A stretch of DNA of 64,000 bases from Rhizobium rhizogenes (GTDB taxonomy: Bacteria > Pseudomonadota > Alphaproteobacteria > Rhizobiales > Rhizobiaceae): contig NZ_CP019702.2 in NCBI RefSeq assembly GCF_002005205.3, positions 1 through 64,000 of the forward strand. Reading direction: 5' to 3'. Under the pieces are notes generated by a model. That model searched no databases, was not told where the DNA came from, and worked only from the letters and a program-made list of their open reading frames with translations. Positions 8,601 to 17,157 of this stretch are shown here, one piece after another. Positions within the stretch are counted from its first letter, which is position 1, and every line of letters starts with the position of its first letter. Both the position numbers and the translations under genes were made by a program.

Positions 8601-9386
8601 GCCGGCCAGCAATCGCCGCTGGAACCCTGTAAGCCCAATCCGCTGGTGCCGACGATCACTCGCTACGAACGCAGCATCGAACAAATAGCTCGGGAAAGAG
8701 CGATGTCCATCATCGATCAGCGATTCGACACGGTGGAATCTGTCGCGCGGCACGTGTTCCATGATCCGGTCGAGGTCGCCACGAGACTGCGCACCGCGAT
8801 TACGGAGAAGGAAGGCAACGGGAGGATCATGGCAAAGGCCATGGCGGAGGAGCCGGAGCGGTTCGGGGAGCTACGCGGCAAGTCGGGTGTGTTCGGGAAC
8901 AACAGGGAGCGGAAAGAGGCGCTGCACTATGCCAGGTCTCTCTCTGCCCATATTGGCCATGTCTCCGAGGCATGGGAGCGCCGGCTTGGAGAAGAGCGCG
9001 GGAGCGAACAATGGCAGCGCGAACAGCGTGATGTGATCGAGGTGCCTGGCCTCACGCCGCGCAGCGCCGAAATCATCGCCCAGGTGGAAAAGACGCCAGT
9101 CGAGAAGCGGGGCAAGTTTATCGCGGAGCTGCGATCGTTACCTGAGGGGCAAGCCGCGCTTGATGAGGCCAAGCTGGTGGCCGAAGCACTCACGCGGCGG
9201 TTTGGCAGTTCCGATCCTCGCAGTTTCGCCCGGGAGCTTGAGACACGCACGGAACTCGCAAAACAGGCCGCGCAGATCAGGACAATCGCCCGCATTGTGG
9301 ATCGTACACGCCATGCCGAGCTGGCCCATGACCATACGCTGAAACAGCAACTCAACCGGTCTCAAGGGCTTGGACTGAGTCGATAG
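5643..9386 (+). CDS. traA: Ti-type conjugal transfer relaxase-helicase TraA
   Basis: A 1247-residue two-part protein. Residues 1-250 are a MobA/MobL relaxase with an upstream histidine and H138/H140 in HAHVLMTTR. The middle holds a RecD-like helicase with Walker A GFAGAGKST near 403 and Walker B VLVIDEAGMV near 470. The C-terminus is long and charged. It should nick the adjacent oriT core, stay bound to the 5' end and unwind the strand for transfer. The start appears to be TTG at 5643, with a GGAG about 8 nt upstream. The gene is intact and of family length. No mating-pair genes are nearby, so transfer would need help in trans. Confidence 0.9.
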   Translation: MAIYHLSTKPVSRSSGRSAVASAAYRCAVLLTNHRDGLVHDFTRKEGVEHTEIVLPEGVAADWALDRSALWNAAEFAEKRRDARVAREFEIALPHELSPEGRLKAARAFAQDLANRYGAAVDFAIHSPSEHGDIRNYHAHVLMTTRQVGRTRLGEKTYLEHKNARLLANGMATTDMQLRDIRQSWEGIANRQLQREGLDVRIDHRSHVERGLELSPTEHMGVHASQMQQQGMAVERGRLDDEAARRNAALIRQKPEQVLSLISNEKSVFDRHDIAKTLHRYINDDAQTFQNAFAAVVASPALVELQAERIDPETGEVSSARYSTREMIDLELAMARSANRLHQAHSHGVDPRHVARAMERQDRSIRKSSGGTFAASDPSTGLSDEQRHAIKHITGPEGIAAVVGFAGAGKSTMLAAAREAWEAQGYQVHGAALAGKAAEGLEESSGIQSRTLASWSYSWNHGRGMIGSSDVLVIDEAGMVGSRQLARFIGEAEERGAKIVLVGDHEQLQAIGAGAPFRAIAEQIGHAELSDIRRQRHDWQRQASVAFATHKAAEGLAAYRDHGDIHFAESRDAAMAQIVCDYVADSEKHAEGTRVAMAHRRADVRALNVAIRSELQNRQRLERSRGQNAGADRGDRGDSDDGRELTFQTSNGKRAFAPGDRIIFLENNRDLDVKNGMLGTVEHVEKGRIVARLDGRSDSVSIPTDSYQAIDHGYATTIHKNQGATVDRAFVLASSTMDRHLTYVAMTRHRDSVQLHADSREFTNAGRLVDHGVAPYDHNPQSRESYFVTLENDTGERRTMWGVDLKRAMQESSPKIGDRIGLQHEGATPVTLPDGTQAERNAWRVVKGDELAYQKLASRLSRSSAKETTLDYIRDFAERRGIAERLGVRSEIELASARDERQEVLSRAAHLQREQQDRPSERQQVYEEPAGDLAGPVRQHDPLHDLAPKIDDGRPDDRKEENKGYRRIRWSDLMSQDGAVLASTGAAGQQSPLEPCKPNPLVPTITRYERSIEQIARERAMSIIDQRFDTVESVARHVFHDPVEVATRLRTAITEKEGNGRIMAKAMAEEPERFGELRGKSGVFGNNRERKEALHYARSLSAHIGHVSEAWERRLGEERGSEQWQREQRDVIEVPGLTPRSAEIIAQVEKTPVEKRGKFIAELRSLPEGQAALDEAKLVAEALTRRFGSSDPRSFARELETRTELAKQAAQIRTIARIVDRTRHAELAHDHTLKQQLNRSQGLGLSR

Positions 9387-9621
9387 TAAGGAGCCGACAA
9401 CTACATTAGAGTTTTTTAGCGCTCGCGCCTTGGGAGCGCGCCTTGCTTCCTGATTTCTCTGCCTTTGAGATAGACCTCCAGATACGCGTTGCTATTCTGT
9501 CCACCGCGATCCTAGCTATCCTTGCAGACACGAAGAGGCGTGTCTTTATGACCGGACGAAACCCTACGACAACTCCGGCAGCCAGAAACGCACCCCTGTA
9601 GGGCCATCTGGATCGTAGAGA
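9387..9621. other. Intergenic region downstream of traA
   Basis: No gene recognised. It contains two short hairpins: 9419-9439 (arms GCGCTC/GAGCGC) and 9526-9545 (arms AGACACG/CGTGTCT, followed by TTTA). Neither has a strong T-run, so a terminator call is weak. The second is the better candidate for ending traA transcription. Confidence 0.3.
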
Positions 9622-9867
9622 TCATTTGGTTGCGGGGACCTGATCGACGAAGCGGCGCCCGGCTTTGGTTAGCCGGACGCCGCGCGTGTTACGGTCGAAG
9701 AGGACGATGCCAAGGTCTTCCTCCAGGGTCTTTATACGGGCACTGACGCTCGACTGGCTGGTGCCGAGCGCCAGAGCGGCACGATGGAAGCTGAGATATT
9801 CCGCAACGGCAAGCGTCTGGATCAGCGCAACCATTGGAACTTGGCCGTTCAGCAGTTTGCTTGGCAT
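9622..9867 (-). pseudogene. LysR-family regulator reduced to its helix-turn-helix
   Basis: An 81-residue frame from the ATG at 9867. It contains the complete N-terminal winged helix-turn-helix of a LysR regulator (SFHRAALALGTSQSSVSARI, then LFDRNTRGVRLTKAGRRFV) and then stops. Family members are about 300 residues with an effector-binding domain, which is absent here. The most likely reading is a truncated remnant left by rearrangement at the junction between the transfer block and the catabolic block. A stand-alone DNA-binding domain acting as a dominant repressor cannot be excluded. The open frame continues upstream to 9993. Confidence 0.6.
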
Positions 9868-10038
9868 TCCGTTCTTTGTTTGCCTTCGCCGCATCATTTT
9901 CATATCACGCTGTCGGCGAATAAGCAGTCGTGTCGAATACCTGCACAATGACCACCTACAATTTGAGCTTGCTACAATTCGCCTACCATCCAACTCGCGC
10001 TCCCTATGTGATAGAATACTCTGCCGCTTCTCTTTTCA

Positions 10039-10998
10039 TTACTGACTACCGAACGCATTCATGCCCGTCAGCTCTGCGGAGATTTCCCAGAGATGTGCTG
10101 CTTCGTTCTCATCGACGGCATATGCTTTTACCCCCACCAGTGGCGGCGTACTATCGTCGGCACGAATAGCCACATCACAATCCTCGCAATAGAGGCCGCC
10201 GAACCCTTCAAGCTGTGGCGTCGTTGCTGCCCATACTGCCGTAGCGGCTCCCTGTTCCGGTGATTTAAGTGGAATAAGAGGATTTCCTTCTGCGTCGATC
10301 CAGCCGGCCGCCACCATTTCCTCCATGGTCAGATGACGTTGAAGCGGGGTTGCAATATTTCCCGGATGCACCGAAAAGGCTCTGACACCTTCTTTTCTTC
10401 CCAACAGATCAAGGCGTAATGCAAAGAGCGCGTTGGCGGTCTTGGATTGGCCATAGGCAACCCATTTGTCATAGCCGCCTGCGAAGTGCAGGTCATCCCA
10501 ACGGATCGGCGAGAAATGATGCCCTGCCGATGAAACTGAAACGACCCGGGCACCGCCGGACAGGACCGGCCATAGCCTGTTCGTCAGCGCGAAATGACCC
10601 AGGTGATTAGTAGCAAACTGCATCTCCCAACCCGGTCCGACGCGCGTTTCGGGAGATGCCATGACACCGGCATTGTTCATCAGAATGTCGATATGTCTGC
10701 CCCGTTCGAGGATTTTCTCCGCAAAGGCATTGACGCTTTTCATATCTGACAGATCAAGCGCTTCCACCGTGACATCAGCAATATTGTCTGTCGCGGCGCG
10801 CGCCTCATCGAGATTACGGGACGCGACTATTACTACCGCGCCCGCCTTCGACAAGGCTTTGGTTATTTCGAGACCGAGACCTGAGTGTCCCCCGGTTACG
10901 ATCACCTGTTTCCCGGAAAGGTCGATGTTGGCAATAACATCAGCCGTGGAGCTATCAGTCCCGAACCCCGAGTGAAGCGGCTTTTGATGGTCAGTCAT
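10039..10998 (-). CDS. Short-chain dehydrogenase/reductase
   Basis: A 319-residue SDR enzyme with the NAD(P)-binding loop TGGHSGLG at 35-42, NNAG at 108-111, a serine near 156 and the catalytic YxxxK at Y182/K186. The extended length resembles retinol-dehydrogenase/oxidoreductase-like SDRs that oxidise alcohols or reduce ketones. It is divergent from the AraC regulator at 11120 across a gap of about 120 bp, which probably controls it. Within the block it could oxidise the alcohol released by the esterase; that role is inferred from the mymA-like context. No defects are visible. Confidence 0.8.
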   Translation of the reverse strand: MTDHQKPLHSGFGTDSSTADVIANIDLSGKQVIVTGGHSGLGLEITKALSKAGAVVIVASRNLDEARAATDNIADVTVEALDLSDMKSVNAFAEKILERGRHIDILMNNAGVMASPETRVGPGWEMQFATNHLGHFALTNRLWPVLSGGARVVSVSSAGHHFSPIRWDDLHFAGGYDKWVAYGQSKTANALFALRLDLLGRKEGVRAFSVHPGNIATPLQRHLTMEEMVAAGWIDAEGNPLIPLKSPEQGAATAVWAATTPQLEGFGGLYCEDCDVAIRADDSTPPLVGVKAYAVDENEAAHLWEISAELTGMNAFGSQ

Positions 10999-11119
10999 GT
11001 AAACTCTCCAATAGATGTTGGCTGTATTTTGTGCCTGTCGGAAAAAGATGGAGTGCGCTCATGGAACAATCCATGCTAAATAGTACGGATATCTTTCTTG
11101 ATCGTTCGGATTTGGCGAT

Positions 11120-12061
11120 ATGGACCCTCTGTCAAATGCACTTTCGTTGCTGAAACCCAAGGGAACCCTAACTGTGGGTCTCGATGCCGGCGGGGACTGG
11201 GCAATCAGCTTCCCTGCTCACGAAGGGGTAAAGTTCAACGCGGTGATAAAGGGCAGTTGCTGGCTCATGGTTGAGGGTGAAGCGGAACCACGGCGGATTG
11301 AGGCCGGAGATTGTGTACTGTTTACCCGCGGCTATCCCTTTGTTGCAGCGAATAATCTTGGGTTGCCTGCGATGGGGGCGGCATCAATCTACGAAGGGGC
11401 CAAAAACGGCATGGCGACGTGCAATGGCGGTGGGGATTTTTATCTGATTGGTGGACGCTTTTCCTTTGAGCAGGATCGCTTTGATCACCTGTTTGCATCG
11501 CTGCCCTCTGTGCTTCACATTCGAGGAGACGTCAGAGAGGCAAGCGTGCTGAGATGGTCTCTGGAACAACTCGCGGTGGAATTGGCTCAAAACTCGCCGG
11601 GCAGCAGCCTGATGGCTGAGCATCTGGCACATATCATGTTGTTGCAAGTGCTGCGGCTCTGGCTGGAATCGTCGGTGGATCAGACAGGTTGGCTGGGCGC
11701 ACTCGCGGATGTGCGTCTTTTTCGAGCGATCGCGGGCATGCACGCGGAACCTGCGCGACGTTGGACAGTGGCCGACCTCGCCGGGCTCGCCAGCATGTCC
11801 CGAACGACTTTCGCCGTGCGCTTTCGCGATGTTGTCGGTCAAACGCCGCTCGGCTATCTCACCAACTGGCGCATGCAACTCGCTGCAGATCTACTCCAGT
11901 CGACAGAAAGCGATGTGCGAAAGATAGCCTTTTCTGTCGGATATCTGTCGGAGGCGGCTTTCAGTACCGTCTTCCGACGTGCACTCGGCTACACTCCTGC
12001 TCAGTACAGACGCGCAAAGTCCGCCGCGTTGACCAGTCGCGATCTAAACGGTCTCAGGTGA
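11120..12061 (+). CDS. AraC-family regulator with N-terminal cupin domain
   Basis: A 313-residue regulator. The N-terminal half (residues 10-170) looks like the cupin ligand-binding domain of the AraC cupin-6 subgroup (WAISFPAHEGVKFNAVIKG, then the DCVLFTRGYPF strand pair). The C-terminus (about 215-305) holds the double helix-turn-helix (RRWTVADLAGLASMSRTTFA and the second helix ending in GYTPAQYRR). It is divergent from the SDR gene and convergent with the second AraC gene, overlapping its 3' end by 8 bp. It most likely controls the SDR promoter; the inducer is unknown. Confidence 0.82.
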   Translation: MDPLSNALSLLKPKGTLTVGLDAGGDWAISFPAHEGVKFNAVIKGSCWLMVEGEAEPRRIEAGDCVLFTRGYPFVAANNLGLPAMGAASIYEGAKNGMATCNGGGDFYLIGGRFSFEQDRFDHLFASLPSVLHIRGDVREASVLRWSLEQLAVELAQNSPGSSLMAEHLAHIMLLQVLRLWLESSVDQTGWLGALADVRLFRAIAGMHAEPARRWTVADLAGLASMSRTTFAVRFRDVVGQTPLGYLTNWRMQLAADLLQSTESDVRKIAFSVGYLSEAAFSTVFRRALGYTPAQYRRAKSAALTSRDLNGLR

Positions 12062-13079
12062 TATCGCCCGACCATTCTTTCCCGGACTTTTCGAGGCTTT
12101 TGACAGAGCCAAACCAGCGCCGCCAGGCCCTGTTGAAGCTTGCGGGATCTTCGTATCCCAATCGTGAGGCAATATCGTCGCGGCGGAGCCGGGCATCTTT
12201 GTATTGTATGGCTCGGCGTCGCAATTCGCTATCTAGCAGTTCCCGAAAGCCCGCCCCCACTTCTCGAAGTCGCCGTACCATCGTTCGTCGCGATACACCC
12301 AAGCTGGCGGCTACCATATCCGCGCTTGGACGGCCGTCCGGCGCCGACTGCAGTATTCGCTCTATCCGCGCCAGAAACTGCACAGGATTCTCCCGTCGCC
12401 GCTGCGCGGCGAACTCCAACTCATCGACCGCTCTCTTGTAGAGGACAGGATCAGCAGTGACCGACCGCATCGGCCACCAGGATCGTGGAAATTTCGCCCG
12501 ATTGACCAGCTTACCATATTGCACCTTCCCACCGAGAACCTCACGGGCGCGGGCTTCGTAAGGAGGGGCGGGCACGGTAAATGTGAATTCCAGTTCGGGA
12601 GCCTCAGTGCCCAAAGCGGCACGGACTACGGATCGGATCGCGAGGAAATTAACCTCCATCATTGGCAGCCATTGCGCCTCGGTTAGGGGAACCGTGACCT
12701 CCCAGTCGAGTATCATGTATGCCCCCAGTGGTCTGATGGTTCCTCGCTGGAATGGTGTTCGAGCCGGGCCGTAGCGTGGTAACACTGCTATCCCGTCCCC
12801 GACTGTTGGCGCCGAAATAGCAGCGATTGCGACGGCTCCATGGATAGAGGTGTTCCATATCTCCGGCTTCAGGAACACAAAACCCGGGCCAAAGCGCGCG
12901 ATCATGTTGTCGATCACCCGGACCTGCTGGAAAAGGCTGATTTCTGTCTGAGGGTCGTCAAGATCGCTTTCCGTCAAATTAGTACCTGCCAGAATCTGTT
13001 CGTCTTCCGTCCCGTAGGCGCGGTACGCAAGACGCAGATAACTCGTCGTCATGGGCAGATGAAGCAGTGAATTCTCCAT
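12054..13079 (-). CDS. VirS-like AraC/XylS-family regulator
   Basis: A 341-residue regulator with an N-terminal arabinose-binding-type domain (PF12625-like, about residues 20-210) and a C-terminal AraC helix-turn-helix (SADMVAASLGVSRRTMVRRL, then GYEDPASFNRAWRRWFG). This is the architecture of M. tuberculosis VirS. It is divergent from the monooxygenase at 13241, just as virS is divergent from mymA. A candidate operator lies 4-24 bp upstream of its start codon, suggesting autoregulation as well as control of the catabolic genes. The 3' end overlaps the convergent cupin-AraC gene by 8 bp. Confidence 0.8.
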   Translation of the reverse strand: MENSLLHLPMTTSYLRLAYRAYGTEDEQILAGTNLTESDLDDPQTEISLFQQVRVIDNMIARFGPGFVFLKPEIWNTSIHGAVAIAAISAPTVGDGIAVLPRYGPARTPFQRGTIRPLGAYMILDWEVTVPLTEAQWLPMMEVNFLAIRSVVRAALGTEAPELEFTFTVPAPPYEARAREVLGGKVQYGKLVNRAKFPRSWWPMRSVTADPVLYKRAVDELEFAAQRRRENPVQFLARIERILQSAPDGRPSADMVAASLGVSRRTMVRRLREVGAGFRELLDSELRRRAIQYKDARLRRDDIASRLGYEDPASFNRAWRRWFGSVKSLEKSGKEWSGDIT

Positions 13080-13082
13080 TGG

Positions 13083-13103
13083 CTCAAAATGCCACCTTTT
13101 TGG
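13083..13103 (-). promoter_or_regulatory. Candidate VirS-like operator, copy 1
   Basis: On the minus strand this 21-bp element centres on GTGGCATTTTG and matches the element at 18187-18207 at 18 of 21 positions. It lies between the divergent VirS-like regulator and the monooxygenase, 137 bp before the monooxygenase start and just before the regulator's own start codon. A diverged second half-site, TGGCAGTTTCG, is at 13116-13126 on the plus strand. Regulatory function is inferred from repetition and placement. Confidence 0.5.
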
Positions 13104-13240
13104 CCTGAAGCCAACTGGCAGTTTCGGACTGATGAACTCTATTGTCTATGAACGTCAGTAGATCAATCCACCAATCATAGCTGAAGCACTGGAGGTTGCT
13201 TGAGTGATTTTTGGTTCGTCCTGACGATGGGAGGAAGCAC

Positions 13241-14752
13241 ATGAACGAGCAAACAAGTACCAAAGTGCTGAGCGTGTTTAACGATGATCGGCCAGAAATC
13301 GAGCATTTTGACGTCTTGATTGTCGGAGCAGGCATATCTGGCATCGGCTCTGCGGCACGCCTCGTCAGGGACTGCCCCTGGGCGAGCTTCGCAGTGCTAG
13401 ACGCTCTGGATGGCCATGGCGGCACTTGGCGGTCGAACAGCTTTCCAGGAGCGCGCTCGGACAGCGATCTGTTTACCTATGCCTACAGCTTCAAACCGTG
13501 GGAAGGGCCTCCGATCGCCCGGCGCGATGCGATCCTCGACTATCTGAATGATGTCATCGGCGATTACAGCCTGCATGAGCATATTCGCTACGGCCATAAG
13601 GTATTACGTGCCGTATGGTCGACCACAAAATCTTGCTGGTTCGCCAGCGTTAGAACGGCCAACCACGACATCGTGACGATCAAGGCCAATTTCCTCTGGA
13701 TGTGCCAGGGATATTATCGCCATCTTGAAGGGCACATACCTGATTGGCCGGGCCTGAACGACTTTAGGGGCGATATTATACACCCGCAGCGCTGGCCGAA
13801 GGATTATGCCCATACAGGCAAGCGGATTGTAGTGGTCGGATCCGGAGCTACCGCCGCCACATTGCTTCCTGCCCTTGCTGAAGAAGCTGAACATGTCGTC
13901 CAGCTGCAACGCTCTCCATCCTATTACTTCGCATCGCCGAACGAATATCCTCTGGCGACGCAACTGCGTCAACTGGACATTCCCAAGGAATGGATTCACG
14001 AAATCTTGCGGCAGCAGCTCCAGAAGGAGCACAGCATGTGGGTGCGCCATAGTCTCGACAACCCGGAGGTCGCCGCCAGGGAAATGCTGGACGGCGTCCG
14101 GGAGGCGTTAGGGGGAACCCTGCCAGACGACTTCATCCCCCGATACAAGCCATGGCGCCAGCGGGTCTCCATGATTCCGGACGGCGACTTCTTCAACGCG
14201 ATCAACAGCGGCAAGGCAGATGTCGTCACAGGTGAAATCGAAAGGCTTACTGAATCCGGAATTTTGCTGAAATCCGGTGAGTTGCTTGAAACGGATGTCA
14301 TCATCACGGCAACCGGTTTCAATATCAATCCGTTTGGAGACATCGAGATCGCCAGGGATGGCGATCTGCTCGACATCACCGAGACCGTCACATATCGCGG
14401 ACTTATGTTCACCGACATACCCAATCTTGCCTGGATAGCGGGTTATTTTCGATCTGCCTCCTACACGATGAGAACGGAGCTCGTCGGCGACCTTGTCACT
14501 AGGCTGTTGAACGAGATGCACGAGAAGGACCTCAAATCAGTGGTGCCAAAGTTGCGGGAAGAGGACCAGGACATGAAGTTTGTGCCGTTCCTCGACACCG
14601 AGGAGTGGCGCCCCGGTTATGTTGTTCGTGCCGGTGACACGCTGCCAAAGAGTGGCAATCGCGACCCCTGGCGTCACACCCAGGAATATAACGCGGATAA
14701 AGCTGCCTTTGCGGTGCTTGAATTTGCCACGGAGCCGCTCGTCTTCGAGTGA
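13241..14752 (+). CDS. Baeyer-Villiger flavin monooxygenase (MymA-like)
   Basis: A 503-residue class B flavoprotein monooxygenase. Visible motifs are the FAD-binding GAGISGIG at 29-36, the Baeyer-Villiger fingerprint FRGDIIHPQRWP at 175-186 (a full match to FxGxxxHxxxWP) and the NADPH-binding GSGATA at 200-205. It should convert a ketone to an ester using O2 and NADPH. The start at 13241 is chosen for the GGAGG about 8 nt upstream. It is followed after 51 bp by an esterase that would hydrolyse the ester product. Gene order and the divergent VirS-like regulator match the mycobacterial mymA locus. The natural ketone is unknown. Confidence 0.88.
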   Translation: MNEQTSTKVLSVFNDDRPEIEHFDVLIVGAGISGIGSAARLVRDCPWASFAVLDALDGHGGTWRSNSFPGARSDSDLFTYAYSFKPWEGPPIARRDAILDYLNDVIGDYSLHEHIRYGHKVLRAVWSTTKSCWFASVRTANHDIVTIKANFLWMCQGYYRHLEGHIPDWPGLNDFRGDIIHPQRWPKDYAHTGKRIVVVGSGATAATLLPALAEEAEHVVQLQRSPSYYFASPNEYPLATQLRQLDIPKEWIHEILRQQLQKEHSMWVRHSLDNPEVAAREMLDGVREALGGTLPDDFIPRYKPWRQRVSMIPDGDFFNAINSGKADVVTGEIERLTESGILLKSGELLETDVIITATGFNINPFGDIEIARDGDLLDITETVTYRGLMFTDIPNLAWIAGYFRSASYTMRTELVGDLVTRLLNEMHEKDLKSVVPKLREEDQDMKFVPFLDTEEWRPGYVVRAGDTLPKSGNRDPWRHTQEYNADKAAFAVLEFATEPLVFE

Positions 14753-14803
14753 GTCCTGCGATCGCCACGGAACATTGGGCTATAGGCCCGACCACCTGAA
14801 AGG

Positions 14804-15859
14804 ATGCGCGCAATCATTCTGGCCGCACCGCGTCCCACACAAACAGCCGTAGAGGAGGCCGTGGCCATGGTCCGCGACGCCGTATTTCCGCCTGTCATTC
14901 GGCAAGACGTCCAGAACTTCCTGGACAATGCCAACAGCATACCGGGTCCAAAACTGTACGAAATGGAGCCTCAGGAGGCACGTGCCCGCTTTCTTGAGGA
15001 TATACGCCTTACCGACCTGCCTATCGAGAAACTGCCGGTCATACGCGACCTCGCCATTCCGGCTGCAGCTGGTTTTATCCCTGCGCGGATATATGATCGA
15101 CGTGAACAGAAGAGGGAAGACCCAACGCCGACGGTCGTTTTCTTTCACGGCGGCGGGTTTGTCATTGGCAATCTTGATTCTCACGCCGGTTTCTGCGCAG
15201 AGATGGCGCGTTCGCTCGATCTTCCGGTCGTCGCGATTGATTACCGGTTGGCGCCGGAGGCGAAATGGCCGGCTGCACCAGATGATTGCGAGGTTGCCGC
15301 GCGCTGGGTAGCCGAAAGCCCGGCGGCACTCGGTTTTGATGTGTCCGGACTGATTCTCGTTGGCGATTCTGCCGGGGGGAATCTTGCAATCGTCAGTGCG
15401 CTCGCCTTGCGAGATCGTCCGGCTAAAGTGCCGGTACTGATACAGGCGCCTATTTATCCGGCCACCGATATCAGTCGCCCTTATCCGAGTGCCAGGGAAT
15501 TTGCCGAAGGATTTCTGCTGACCGCACCGATGCTGGACTGGTTTATCACGTGCTATGGCGCTGATGCACAAGACCACCGTACCTCACCGGTACTTGCAGA
15601 TCTCGACGGCTTACCATCCGCCATTGTCGTCACTGCAGGACTTGATCCACTTCGCGACCAGGGACGGGCTTATGCGACAGCGCTGGCGGAAGCAGGCGTA
15701 GACGTCTGGTTTCACGAAGCAGAAGGGAATGTCCACGGTTTTGTTGCGCTGAGGCAGGCAATCCCGTCCGCAACTGCCGATGTGGCGTGGATTTTGACGA
15801 TGCTGCGCACAGAAATCCATCGGATCGCTGCGCAAAATTTACCGGCGGATATACGCTGA
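14804..15859 (+). CDS. Alpha/beta-hydrolase esterase, HSL family (LipR-like)
   Basis: A 351-residue hydrolase with the oxyanion-hole motif HGGGF at 115-119, the nucleophile elbow GDSAG (serine 189), an acid in AGLDPLRD (D281 or D285) and the catalytic histidine in NVHGF (H311). These define the hormone-sensitive-lipase group of carboxylesterases. Encoded 51 bp after the monooxygenase, it probably cleaves the ester that enzyme makes into an alcohol and an acid; lipR holds the same place in the mymA operon. The catalytic set is complete. Confidence 0.87.
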   Translation: MRAIILAAPRPTQTAVEEAVAMVRDAVFPPVIRQDVQNFLDNANSIPGPKLYEMEPQEARARFLEDIRLTDLPIEKLPVIRDLAIPAAAGFIPARIYDRREQKREDPTPTVVFFHGGGFVIGNLDSHAGFCAEMARSLDLPVVAIDYRLAPEAKWPAAPDDCEVAARWVAESPAALGFDVSGLILVGDSAGGNLAIVSALALRDRPAKVPVLIQAPIYPATDISRPYPSAREFAEGFLLTAPMLDWFITCYGADAQDHRTSPVLADLDGLPSAIVVTAGLDPLRDQGRAYATALAEAGVDVWFHEAEGNVHGFVALRQAIPSATADVAWILTMLRTEIHRIAAQNLPADIR

Positions 15860-15968
15860 GACGACACAGGCACCTGCAAGCGTCAATCGACTGAACCTGA
15901 CCGTCCAGACCTCCGGCTCTGCACTACAACTTACTTCACCAAACCAGGAGGAAACAGCACTGCGCGGT

Positions 15969-17157
15969 ATGATGATGAATGTTCCCCTGTTGATTTCATC
16001 AATACTGGATCATGCGGTCGAAAACCATGGTGATACAGAAATTGTTTCACGCGCGACCGAGGGCAGAATTCACAGATATGTTCCATGTCAACGCTTGGGG
16101 TATTCCTTTCTCGGCACTGATTGTGGGGGCCAAGCTAGTCATGCCTGGCGCAAATCTCGATGGAGCAAGCCTGTATTCTCTGTTCGAAAGCGAAGGCGTC
16201 ACAATTGCCGGCGGTGTCCCGACCGTTTGGATGGCGCTGCTGGACTGGATGGATGCAAATGCTCGGTCCTTTTCCAGCCTTCAACGAATTGCCGTAGGTG
16301 GGTCAGCGCCTCCGCTCGATATGATCAACCGCTTCCAAAGCCGAAACATCATGGTACGACATGCGTGGGGCATGACAGAGACGAGCCCTATCGGCTTGGT
16401 ATCAGCAAAACTGCCAAAACATCAGAATCTCTCGTCGGAAAAGCAAGCGCTCAATCTGACCAAGCAGAGCCGACCGATTTACGGTGTGGAAATTCGTGTT
16501 GACCGCGCTGACGGCAAACCCATCCCACGTGACGGCAAGGCTATGGGCAACCTGCTGGTTCGTGACCCCTGGATTGCATCCGACTACTTTGACAATGGAC
16601 AAAACTCTACACATGAAGACAATGGTTGGTTTGACACGAATGATGTCGTCACGGTCGATGCAGACAATATCGTTCAGATCGTTGATCGCACCAAAGACTT
16701 GATCAAGTCCGGCGGAGAGTGGATCAGTTCAATTGAACTGGAAAACAGTGCGCAGGCGCATCCCTCAATGAAAGAGGCGGCGGCGGTTGCGAAACTGGAT
16801 CAACGTTGGGGAGAGCGGCCCGTTCTCGTCGTGCAGCTGCAACCCAATGCGCTATTCACATACGACGATATGGTTTCGCTCTATTCCGGCAAGGTTGGTA
16901 AGTGGAGCATTCCGGACGAAGTCATCATCGTTGATGAACTTCCCCACAATGCCACCGGAAAACTCTTGAAATCAGCCATCCGCGAACTTGTCACCGCTCG
17001 CTTGGGGCCGGCAAGGCAAACGCGGCGGATGACGACTAAAAGACCTTTACCATTCTCTTGCCGACGTTTTCTCCTGCAAGCAGGCCAACCAAGGCACTCG
17101 GGAGAGAATCAAAGCCTTCCAGAACATCTTCGCAAACCTCTATCTGACCTGTATTGA
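15969..17157 (+). pseudogene. FadD13-like acyl-CoA ligase with large internal deletion
   Basis: Two pieces of one acyl-CoA synthetase gene joined out of frame. The first, from the ATG at 15969 with an AGGAGG upstream, encodes a normal N-terminus (about 36 residues, to IHRY). It then meets, at about 16077, a segment in another frame that resumes at MFHVNAWG and carries the rest of the adenylation and C-terminal domains (AWGMTETSP, DRTKDLIKSGGEWIS, PHNATGKLLK). About 180 residues, including the P-loop TSGTTGxPK motif, are missing. The frame also runs past the expected end into the 3' end of the convergent oxidoreductase. The protein cannot be an active ligase. Confidence 0.85.

Noticed and set aside
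9419..9439. Hairpin GCGCTC/GAGCGC after traA as terminator
   Set aside because: The T-run precedes the hairpin on the coding strand and does not follow it, so it is not an intrinsic terminator for traA.
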